NCBI GenBank assembly: GCA_949775045.1
Contig: OX459095.1
Coordinates: forward strand, 32,030,064 to 32,094,063
Source: Metridium senile
Lineage: Eukaryota > Cnidaria > Anthozoa > Actiniaria > Metridiidae
DNA length: 64,000 bases
Direction of reading: 5' to 3'
The position numbers were made by a program, and so were the translations under genes. Below, piece after piece: positions 1 to 12,400 of the stretch (its first letter is position 1; each line of letters starts with the position of its first letter). The notes beneath the pieces are model-generated. The model made no database searches. It saw only the letters and a program-made list of their open reading frames with translations, and was not told the DNA's origin.

Positions 1-190
1 AAAAAGACATGCAATGGTGTGCGAAGAACTACCTAATAATGTTAATAAATTTGCATAGTTTAGAAAAATATAATATAAATATGTTTCATATTATATGCCT
101 CTGAATCGGATGTAAGGTCGACGTTATATCCCACGTAATGACTTTTGATGGATTGATTGATTGGTAGATTGACTTATTGATTGAATGAAG

Positions 191-265
<75 letters not shown>

Positions 266-276
266 AAAAACCATAC
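1..276. repeat. Intron part with (GATT)n microsatellite
   Basis: Intron 3' of SLC13 exon 11. From about 145 to 264 it is almost pure GATT/TTGA tetranucleotide repeat, abutting the splice donor. The glutamine/serine/isoleucine-rich frames over it are repeat artefacts. Confidence 0.9.
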
Positions 277-414
277 CATATCTGAGACTTTCAGTTGTCC
301 ACCAGCAAACACAATAGCATTAGGAGGGGTTGCTACTGGTAACATGAAGGCAAACGAACACGATATGGTAGCCGGGATCATCAAATACCATGGATTTACA
401 TGTATGCTTTCACC
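277..414 (-). CDS. SLC13 exon 11
   Basis: Acceptor ATCGTCAG, donor GTATGG, 46 whole codons. Encodes [17 protein letters not shown] and [18 protein letters not shown], near the family C-terminus. The last helix must lie in an exon beyond the left edge. Confidence 0.93.
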
Positions 415-3400
415 CTGACGATTCAAGAAGAAAATATTTTAAATGTGGTTACATGAAATTTAAGCAAAGTTAGAATAGAACGAGTTGCAGTTATCCAACA
501 CCGCGGTTGACCTAGCGGCCAGCCAGCAATGCCAATCGCACGTCACGCAATAGTATACTGTTGGTGACCACGCTAGCTTGCATATCCTTGGTCACAACAG
601 TACAATGCATGTCGACATAAACAGACGAGATTGCTATCGCCCATTGTGGTTGACCACGCTAGCTTGCTTATCTTTGGTCACAGACGTACCACACCTATTA
701 ACCTGTCAACGCTATTAACGTGAGCCGATATATAGCCGGCGACCAAAGGACATAATGCCATTCGCTATCGCTAGCTAGCTTGCATTGCAAACGAAAAAAT
801 TCCCTCCCACCCATCCACTTGGTAGGTAAATAGTGAGGTAAGTATACTCCACTGACCAGCAGTCAGTGTGACAGGTGCTCGAGGGGTCGAGGGTCGAGAC
901 AGGGTTGCCATGGCTACCGCTACTTTGTACCAGGCCTCTGTCATCCCACCGACCAAGCACCTAACGCCAAGCTCATCTACGAGTGATGAGTTTAATCTTT
1001 AAGATAAAGCTAAAACCTTTACGCAATACCATTGATGAGCCTCCTCCACAGTCGTCTTTGTGATCTAATTTGGATTTGGGTTTCCTGTGCTACTTCTAGA
1101 GAGAGACCCACAGGAAGCCCGGTGAAAAGAGATATAAGAGATGCCTGCGGAAAAGGCTAACCATTGATGTACAGGCTCGGTTCACACCTTTCAAAAATGG
1201 CTGTCGCAGCCGACAGGTTGGTGTTGAATCAAAGACTGCAAAGGATGTCGGTATTTTTTCGTTATCAATTCATTCCAACGGAAAACACGTGTTAACATTT
1301 GGTCAGCTATAATAGACCCGTTATACGTTCACGCTTCAATGCGCCTAGTCAAACTGGTAGAATTAAGGCCTCAAAATAGTGTTTTTTCGATCTTTTCTCG
1401 AAATATTTGCAAAAAAGTAAAAGAAGTAGCCATGGATACAGCTACCTCAATCTTTTGTTGACCTTATCAAATGATTTTGATCTACTTTCCGTTCAAAACC
1501 TACACGTACTTTTGGGAGTTGAAAGCGAACGGGTTGATAACTTTTACAAGAGATCGATTGTGCGACTATGGTCATGTCAAGTTACAATATGGGCTATATT
1601 TAGATTTAAACAAACCCTTTCACAAAAGTAGCTATGGATTCGAAAACACAATTCTTTTACGGACATTTTGATGTGTAATACATGGCTATGCCTGAAAAAA
1701 ACCACACGTCCTTTTCAAGATTTCTGATTGTTATCGCTGTATTCCATCGGCCATTCCCTTAGAAGACTATCATTCAAAATCGAGCGGACAGTAGAGCCTC
1801 GAGAGCTCTTTGAATGATATATATCATTTTGTCGCCGGTTATAAGTTGTCTGAGTATATATAATCATATTGTGCTGTGGAAGGCTTCTCTGGATGTTTAA
1901 TTGTTTTTAAAAGCGGGCTTCTACTTGGAAAGATTAAAAGTTCAAAATCACGGAGCTATGTTTTCCGATGATAATATAAATAGTTTTGTTATACAGATAT
2001 TTCAAAAAAGCTTGCATAAGTTTTGTTGCTTATTGCATACCCAGCCCAAGATGTACTATGGGTGATAGGAATTCAAGCAGCGAAAGGTCACAACAATATG
2101 GAATTTTTCCAAACTCTGTCTGCAGGGGTTTCCAGCATATCGCTGTATTTTACTCATTAGCATGTTATTTTACTCATTAGTATGTTATTTTACTCATTAG
2201 CATGATATTTTACTTATTAGCATGATATTTTACTCATAAGCATGTTATTTTACTAATTAGCATGATATTTTACTCATTAGCATGTTATTTTTCTCATTAG
2301 CATGTTATTTTACTCATTAGCATGTTATTTTACTCATTAGCATAATATTTTACTCATTAGCATGTTATTTTACTCATTAGCATGTTATTTTACTCATTGG
2401 CATGTTATTTTACTCATTAGCATGATATTTGACTCATTAGCATGATATTTTACTCATTAGCATGTTATTGTACTCATTAGCATGTTATTTTACTCATTAG
2501 CATGTTATTTAACTCATTAGCATGTTATTTTACTCATTAGTATGTTATTGTACTCATTAGCATGTTATTTTACTCATTAGCATGTTATTGTACTCATTAG
2601 CATGTTATTTTACTCATTAGCATGATATTTTACTCATTAGCATGTTATTTTACTCATTAGCATGTTATATTACTCATTAGCATGTTATATTACTCATTAG
2701 CATGTTATTTTACTCATTAGCATGTTAAAATGCGTAATTTGAAATCCTAATATTGGTCAAAATGTTTTCCAAAAGTTGCTCTTCTAAACTGGAACCCCTA
2801 TCAACCGGATATTTATCTTGGTTCGATCGCTGTCCGGTAGAGAAGGGTTTCGCTGTATTTTTTTAATAAAAAGGATAGGTTTGCTTACCAGGGAGGCGAG
2901 AATAGGAAGGAAAATGGTAGCTGTGGCCGTGTTGGACGTTACTTCTGTAAACGTTGTAATAAGAATACAAACAACTGCAACAATGGCCCAAGAAGGAATG
3001 GCTTCAAGACCGGCTAGTTGGGCACCAAGCCAAAACGACAGACCAGATTCCTAGAAAAACAAATACCCTAGTTAGAAAGACGTTTACTTTTTATTGTCGT
3101 ATTGCATTTGTTTACCTTTTTGGAAAAGATTGTCCTAGGTTTTTTATACAACTATTTCTAAAAAGGTTGACGGGGTGAAAGGTGACTGGCGAATGGCGAA
3201 AGGCGTCTGCACGACCGAAAGGAATTGTGGTTACGCATACAACATATCCTGGATTGCTAAGCACAGTTTCGTCAATTTCAACCTCTTCTTAACTATATGG
3301 GGCTGGCGTTGTGCAATAAATTCATTTTCGTGCATATTGATTATTTGTAGCCCCTTGTTGTAGTCTTAATCATAAGCAAAAAAAGCAGGGCCGTAAATGC

Positions 3401-6400
3401 TTACAGCGCAAAGCCCAAAAGTGTGACCGCAAATATTAATTTATTCACATTCATTTGACATGTTTGTCTGTAGCTGCTTTGGATTCAAATGGATTTCATT
3501 CTAGCTATTTTAACCTCAAAATTCATCTGAAGATTGACATCATTCTTGTCTTGTGATTCACAGTGAGAAATGTTGACATTTAATCTAGAGGAGTTGATTG
3601 AAAAGATGTAGAGAAAATATGAATAAGTTATCGCCGGTCATACTTTTGGGCTTTGCGCTGTAACGTTTTAGAGAGGCAGTTTAACATTAGTAGTAGGGAA
3701 TGGTATGTTCTGGCGCATTTTGCCGTGATTACCAAAAGCTGGATTTCGTGACATGATTTCATTGCGTGACACCACGGCAGGATCTACCAGAAGAATAATT
3801 TCCCTATCAATCAAATCTTGGTTATACAACCCTAGGTTAAAAACATCCTAGGTTCCAACGCTAGGTATCCGACCCTAGGTTCCGATGCTAGGTCAAAATC
3901 CTAGGTTTCAATGCGATTAAAGATTTTTTATTCCTAAACATGACGTAAGTAGACGGGTATTCCCCTGTTACTAATGTACATGTTTGAACTTGCCCAAGGA
4001 TGGGGGATTTCCCGATGACATCACCGAGGCAAGCCTAGACATGACTAATGGTTGGGGATTACCCTATGACTAATGGCTGAGGATTTCCCATTAAACAAAA
4101 TTATATTAAAAATAGACTTAAAGAAATAACTCTTTAATATATTATAAAGAAATGAGTGAAACAAAATCACATAAATCACACTCACGTTATACCAGTAATA
4201 GTATGGCAACTAATAATATTATGGATCAGGCAGTGCCTGAGATCAACGTACCTATTATGAAACCGACAAAAGTATCGACGAAGGATGTAAACCAAAACCA
4301 GGTTATATCTACCACGGATACTATACAAAAGAAATTAAATGAATTCGCAAACTGGATTCTATCTTATATTCCACCAGAAGTTAAGAAGTCAGTAAATGAA
4401 CGTGTGGAAGCATTGAAGAAAACAGTAAACGATATTTATAACAGACCCAAGAAGCCAGAGGCTGTACAAAAGAAAGAGTCAGCAATAAAGGGTTTTCTAA
4501 CATCGTATAGAATAAAAGGAGAGGTTAAGATGGATCCTAAAGTCTTCCTCCAAAAGAATAGGAACAATATCATAGAGACAGTTAACAAACAACAAAAGCC
4601 AATCAAAATGAAGTTGCTACTAGAGTGTGAATTTTACAAAAAGCAGCCTAACAAAGAAGTGGAGTATACGTTTTGTAATTTCCATAGTAATATAATGATA
4701 ATTACACAAGCAACGGATATGGATGATGTTTACAAAATGTTGACTGAAAGTATATTAGAAAAGGTTAGTAATTTCCAAGATAGCGGGTCAGGCTGGATAT
4801 TTAGTAGGGTGGTAAACTTGGATCTTCATATAGATAAGTACCAGCCTATAGCGGCAAAATCTTGGATTGAACTCCCACAGAAGCTCAAGTTGAAAAAAGC
4901 TATTGTTAACCCAGAAAACGAGGATAATCAATGTTTCAAGTGGGCAGTTACAACAGCTATTTATCCAGCAAAGAGAGATTTAGAAAGGATTTCAAAAGCT
5001 GTGAAATCAAACGCTGAAAAATTCAACTGGGAGAATATCGAGTTTCCCGTACGAGTGGATGAAATAGGTAAATTTGAAATGAATAATCCAGAATATGGAA
5101 TAAACGTATACGGATATGTAAATGATCAAGTATATCCGGTTAGAATAAGTGAAAATAAAAGCAGGGAACAAACGATTAATCTACTCATGATCTCGAATGA
5201 TAAGACGAACCACTATTGTTGGATAAAAAATATTAGTAGACTATTAACCTCACAGATTACAAAACATACGGAAAAGAGGTATTATTGTGAAAGATGTCTT
5301 AACTCGTTTAAAACAGAAAAGACCCTCAGTAAACATTCGGAATATTGTAAGAATCATGATGCGGTTAAAATAACGTTACCAAAACAAGGTACAACACTAT
5401 CATTTAAAAACTATAACCACTCTATGCGAGTACCCTTTGTAATATATGCAGACTTTGAATGCTTCACTGAGAGTATAGATACGAGTCAACCAGATGATGA
5501 AAAATCATATACTCAACAGTATCAAAAGCATAAACCCTCTGGTTATTGTTATATGGTAAAATGCTATGATGATAATCTATATGAACCAAAAATATTCAGA
5601 TATACTGTTAAGTCAGAGGATGAGGATATAGGACAAAAATTTGTAGAATCAATAGAAAAAACAGTTAGAAATATATATGAAAAATATCATTACAACAAGA
5701 AGGTTAAAATGACAGATAAGAATAATAAAAACTATAATAAGGCTACCCACTGTCATATCTGTGAGGAGAAGTTAGATGGTGATAAAGTATTAGATCATGA
5801 CCATCTTACCGGGAAATATCGAGGGGCAGCACATAACGACTGTAATTTGAATTACAAGATACCGAAGCATATACCGGTGATATTTCATAATTTAGCAGGA
5901 TATGATGCGCATTTATTTATCAAAAATCTAGGTGTTACACAAGGTAAAATAGATTGTATTCCAAACAATGAGGAGAAATATATCAGTTTCAAGAAAGAGA
6001 TAGTTGTAGATACTTTTGAAAACAAGGAAGGTAAAGTGTGTAATGTGAAAAGAGAAATACGATTCATTGACAGTTTAAAATTTATGGCTTCATCACTGGA
6101 TTCACTAGTTGGTAATATTACAGATTGTGGAAAATGTAAGACTTGCCTATGTGTAAAAGAGGATAAAAAATGTGGAAAGTGTAACCTATGTTTATTTGAT
6201 AATAAGCATTGTGAAAATCCATCTGCTGGAATGACTACAAATCTAAGAAGGTTTTATAGAGATAAAAAGCTGAGACTATTATTGAGAAAAGGTGTTTATC
6301 CATATGATTATGTCAACTCACCAGATAAATTAAATGAAACATCTCTACCTACAAAAGATGAATTTTATAGTAAGTTGAATAGTTGTGATATTTCAGATGA

Positions 6401-9400
6401 TGCCTACAAACATGCACAGGAAGTATGGAAAACATTCAAAATTAAGTCAATGCGTGATTATCATAATTTGTATCTTAAGAGTGACGTCATCCTTTTAGCT
6501 GATGTGTTTGAGACATTCAGAGATGTATGTATGGGAAATTATAAATTAGATCCATGTTGGTATTATACAGCTCCGGGATTATCTTGGGATGCTATGTTGA
6601 AAATGACAGGGGTTAATTTAGAACTACTAACAGATTCTGATATGCTACTTATGATAGAAAAAGGTATCCGTGGTGGAATTAGCATGATTAGCAAACGGTA
6701 TGCAAAAGCTAATAACAGATATATGAAATCATTTGATAAGAAGCAAAGATCAGTATACATCAAATATCTAGATGCTAATAATTTATACGGCTGGGCTATG
6801 TCCGAGAAACTACCAACTCATGGATTTAGATGGATGAAAAATAGTGAACTCAAACATTGGAAAAAGCATCCATGTATCTTAGAGGTTGATTTAGAGTATC
6901 CCGTTGAATTGCATAATCTTCATAATGAATATCCTCTTGCACCTGAGAGAATAATGGTTAATAAAGTTGAAAAATTAATACCTAACCTAGAAAATAAGAC
7001 TAAATATGTGGTTCATCATAAGACTCTGCAATTATATGAAAAACTAGGAATGAAAATAATGAAAATTCATAGAGGGATAACATTTCAGGAGTCTAAATGG
7101 TTGGAAAAATATATTGGTCTTAATACAGAACTTCGTACGAAGGCAAAAAATGATTTCGAAAAAGACTTTTTCAAACTTATGAACAACAGTGTATTTGGTA
7201 AGACTATGGAAAACATACGTAACAGACAAGACATTAGATTAGTAACAGATGAATCACAAACAGCAAAATTAATCAATCGACCTAATTATAAGAAACGCAC
7301 GATATTTTCAGAAAATCTAGCAGCCATTCATATGGGTAAAACAGAATTAATATTTAATAAGCCTATATACGTTGGGATGTCAATCTTAGATCTTTCAAAG
7401 AATCTAATGTATGACTTTCACTATAATTATATCAAACCAAAATATGGAAACAAAGCAAATCTCTTATTTACAGATACCGATAGCCTTATGTATAATATAG
7501 AGACGGACGATTTTTATAAAGATATTGAGAAAGATATTGAGGATAAATTCGATACAAGCAATTATCCAGCAGATCATAATGGAATTAAAAATAGGATTAA
7601 CAAGAAGGTTATTGGAATGATGAAAGATGAAACAGCTGGTGTAGAGATAACAGAATTTGTAGGATTAAGATCTAAACTATATGCGTATAAGACAGATGAT
7701 GAAAAAGTTGGAAAACGATGTAAAGGTGTTAAGAAATCGGTTGTTAAAAAGGATATAACATTCGAAGATTATAAAAATTGTTTATTCGAAGGGCAACAAA
7801 CATTGAGAAAAATGAACGTTATTAGAAGTCATAAGCATCAAATATATACAGAAACGGTTAATAAAGTAGCTTTATCAAGAGATGATGACAAAAGAAATAT
7901 TCAAGCAGATGGTATTCACACGCTTGCATACGGTTATAAAAATATTAATGAAAAAGTAATACATTCAAAAGATGTAAACAAAAAATTGTAAACAAAAAAT
8001 TGTAAACAAAAAAAAAGTAGTAAACAAAAATTTAATTCAAAACACTATCAGGTGGTAGCTGTGTATCTTCTGGAACCGTTTGTAATTCCTCTCTAACAAA
8101 AGAACGTTTAGGGGCCCCTTCAGAAAGGAAATATAATACAGGTTGATCAGATGATACTATAGATCGAGATATATCATACATCTCCAACGACCAAATAGGG
8201 TCAGTAGCACGATGTTTATCACCACCTTCCTCCTCACCAGGAGCGTATAAATATCTAACTTTCACGCCAGCTGGTAATCTTTCTTCTTTCATACCAACAG
8301 GCCTCTTATATTTGAAATCTTTATGCTGCAGTTCTTTCATTTTTATCGATTCTGCAGGTTCTTTTCCAGTAATTCTTTTCACTTCACTATTAATAGATTT
8401 TACTACATCAGGTAGTCTATTAACCCATTCACGAGATCTTTCATCTTCCATAAGCATTTCTTGAGCGTACTGATGACTAAAAAGCTTTTCAGCAATAGTT
8501 CTATTAGCACGCTCTACCAAAGATTGTGCTTTATGATTTCCAGCTTCTCCTCGTTGAATTTTAATATTTTTATTTTTTAATACTTTTGTTAATTCACCCA
8601 TAAATTCTGTACCTGGATCAACCATCATTGTTTTCGGCCAATTCAATCGACGGGAATAGATCCTTGTGAAAGCTTTAGTAACTTCTGTTGAGTACTTAGA
8701 CGTCAAAGGCTCAGCATCAATATATCTAGAAGCTATATCAACAACTACTAAAACATATTTGTAGGTTTTTCTTTTCACAGTATCATGTGGTAAGAATAAT
8801 AGATCTGCTTGATGAATTTTGTTTGGTGTGAAAATATCCCAATGAGGTTTAGGAATATATTCGGGTTTTGATAAATATATCTGCCATAATGCTTGTTTCT
8901 CAAGCCATTTTTTTACAACATCTTTTTTGATATCTGCTGCATTTGATAGTTTGGAAATAGCAGAATATCCTTTCCAATAACCTTGTGGGCTATAATAATA
9001 TTCTGATAATGTTTTGTTCATAATAGGTATAAATATATAATCTTTTATAAGATTATAATGACACAATCAATTTCAGATAAGTTAGATGTAAATCGTGTTT
9101 ACAAACAAGCTTTTGGATTAAAAGCAGAGAAAACAGTAAATCGTGTAACATTCAACCCAAGCTCAGCAAATCCTGGTGAAACGTTGTATGTTCATATACC
9201 AAAGCTATCGGATAATGTTGTATTAGTTCCTGGTAGTGTAGGTCTTATTTTTAAATTAAACAAAGAAACTGGAGCTCATGCTAACAATACAGTTGTAAAT
9301 AATCTAGGACGAGCTCTTATTTCAAGAATGAGAGTTTTATACGGAGGTGAGATGTTACAAGATACAAATCGTATTGATCTATATAACACATATTCCGATT

Positions 9401-12400
9401 TGTTTTTATTGAAAAACGAACGTGAAAATATGCTAAGAGAAGGTGTTTCATCGTCTAATATGCGAAAATTACGAACAGCTGCAGGTGATAAAGTAACGGC
9501 AGATGCATCAGAAGTAGGGCTAGCAGAAGTTTACGGTGATAAATATAGAATCCCAATCAATCATCCAATTCTTGATTCACATGGTGTGTTTTATCCAAAA
9601 TCGTTAAGAAATACCCTATCCTTTGAAATTACACTTCCTGGAAGTTCGGAGATTACTATTACCAGCGATTCATCAAAATCATACACGTATAGTCTATCAA
9701 ATATTGAGCTTGAATATGAGTGTATTGTTAGTGATTTTCTAGCACGTGAAGCTCAAGCAGCTTATGAAGTTGGTAGAGGTTTCTATTATGAATATATTCT
9801 TCTCCACAAGACATTCACAATTAATAAAGCCACGACATCGGTAATAAATGAGCATGTTAATATACCAAGACGATCTATGACAGGCATTTTGTGTTTGTTT
9901 ATTGAAGCATATGTCCTAGGTACAAGAGACTCAGAAAAATTCGTTAATCCTAATATTACTCAAGTAGATGTTAATGTTGATGGTATGCCAAATAAATTAT
10001 ATTCGAAAGGAATGCTACCAACCGATTTTTGGAATTCTATCATAGGAAGATTTGGTAAAACTGATAATTTAACCCAAAAAGATTTCTATTCTAATAAATT
10101 TGCTCTATGGATCGATTTGAGAACATATCCTACTAATGATATTCATGGTAATGGGATGTTATTGAATAGCACAAAAGATGGAGTTAAACTAGAAATTAAT
10201 AGAACAGTAGGTGGTGCTGGTAATATAACATGTTATATGTATGTTGTTGCTGATGCTCTTATGGAAGTTGAAAATAGTGATTTAAAATCAATTATGTATT
10301 AAAAAGATTTTTAGTATTATAAAATATAATAAATGGAAGAATTAAAAAGCGAAACACCATTTCACAGTATTATAACCGGTCCAACAAATTCAGGTAAAAC
10401 AAAATATTTAGTCGATTTATTAAGAAGTTCATATCGGTATGTATTTGAATATATTGTATTAATATGCCCAACGTATTCAAGAAACTCAACGTACAAAGGC
10501 TTTGCTAATAACGATTCAAGATTTATTGTTTTATCACCTGATGCTGATAGTGTTGATGAGATCAATGAATTATTATCATGTTGTAAGGAATTGTTTTCAG
10601 GTCAGAACACATTAATAATTCTAGACGACTGTGCTTTTTCAAAGGAATTAAAACAACGGTCTAATAAGTTTATAAATTTAGCATTTTCAGGTAGACATGA
10701 TAAGATATCAGTATGGGTATTAACACAACAGCTAACAGCCATAGCGAAACCGTTTCGTGATAATGTTAGTTGTATTATATCATTTTATAACCCAAATAAA
10801 ATATCCAATCAGATTCTTTTTGACGAGTTTGGTGGTGATTTAGGTTTAGAAAATAAAAAACATTTTTTAGAAATACTAAAATCGGAAAAATATTCTAGAG
10901 TATGCTTTTGTTTACGACATCCATATATATCATATGTAGAAATACCTGGAATGATATAAATAAATAAAACTATATACTATTATATGACATCAATTCTCGA
11001 TCAATATATGGATGATAATAAAATAGAAAAAGTGGAAAATGATGAGGTAATAGAAAAGAAACCAAAAAAGAAGCCGGATGTTAAAAAAGCCGATACAGAA
11101 ATTGAAGAAAAAAGAGAACAATTATCTATTCTTGCTGTTCTTGGAACTATTAAAACTTATACAGGAGTAAATATGAATTTTGGTGATGTTAAAAAGTTGT
11201 CTCCAAAAGATGTGGATAAATATTATAATCGATATCAAATTTTAATGGGTAATAAAGTAACAAACGGATTAGTTGATACTGCTATAGAAACAGCTGCCGA
11301 ATTAGTTTCATATGTAATAACTATTGATAATAAAAAGGAGCTTTGTAAAGATTTACAGAAAAATGAATTGGTAAAACAAGAGCTAAATAACCTTGCTGGA
11401 TTTGTTATTTTGAAAGGTGGAAGAACTGTTGCTTTAGCAAGTGGTTTACTTCAAATAGCAAAACATATTAAAATTAGTAATAATGATAATTTTGAGAAGA
11501 ATATTCATAAAACTATTGAGCAATCTCTTGAGCAGACTGTTGAAACTGTTGAGCAGACTCTTGAGCACTCTTGAGCAGACTGTTGAAACTGTTGAGCAGA
11601 CTATTGAGCACTCTTAAGCAGACTCTTGAGCAGACAATAGAAACTCTTGAGCATAAATAATAATATTATTAAATATTAATAAATCGTATAAGAATTTATT
11701 AATATACTTGTATTATAAGATGACAGAAAACAATGATAAATTAGTTGATGAACAAATAACTAAGGAACCTGAAAAAGTTCAAAAACAAAAAGATCCAAAA
11801 AAAGTTGCTGCTGGTAGAAAACTGGCTGAATATCATAAGAAAGCTAAAAAAGCTCTTGAACTAGAGAATAATCCTGATGATGACGAACAATCTAGTTCAA
11901 ACTGGATGCCTGAGATATCACTAACAACAGGATTGTCATTAGTAGGAATAACATTGACAGCTGTAGATTTATATTTCAGATGGAGGAAAACTAACAATAG
12001 AAATATTACTCCAACAAAACCTAAAATAGAACACAATAAAGAAAACGATGATGAAGTAAAACCTGTTGTTAAATCAAAAATCCCTGCTCCAATAATAGGT
12101 ATGGAATAAAATGGTATAAATAATAAATACTTATAATATATTATAACAATGTCTAATACAACAGAAAACAAATTAGTTAAAATAGCAACTGATGCCAGCG
12201 TAGTAATTGGAATAGCTTCCCTTATTGGCTATGTTGGTAAAAAAACTATGAAAGAATCATTTATTAGTGATCCTAGTTCAAGTTTGTCAAATTATGGTAA
12301 GTGGGTTCTTGTTCTTGGAGGATCTATGTATCTGAAGGAATATCTTGAAGATGAAAAAATTCTACCAAAACCTTTTTAAAACAGGTATAAAAAATAATGA

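Noticed and set aside
86..426. Gln/Ser/Ile/Asn-rich ORFs at the left end
   Set aside because: They run through a (GATT)n microsatellite. Only 277-414 on the minus strand is coding, as an SLC13 exon.
1407..1671. Short ORFs in the 1.4-1.7 kb region
   Set aside because: No motifs, no codon pattern, located in the SLC13 intron.
2142..2724. CRISPR-like regular repeats
   Set aside because: The 20-bp units are directly adjacent without unique spacers, in an animal intron; a minisatellite.
9022..9066. Integrase start at 9066
   Set aside because: It would overlap the capsid start on the other strand and leave no promoter; the ATG at 9021 leaves a TATA-rich divergent gap.
11708..11719. Non-ATG start for the 11720 gene
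   Set aside because: TTG start; a good ATG with the promoter at the right distance lies 12 bases on.
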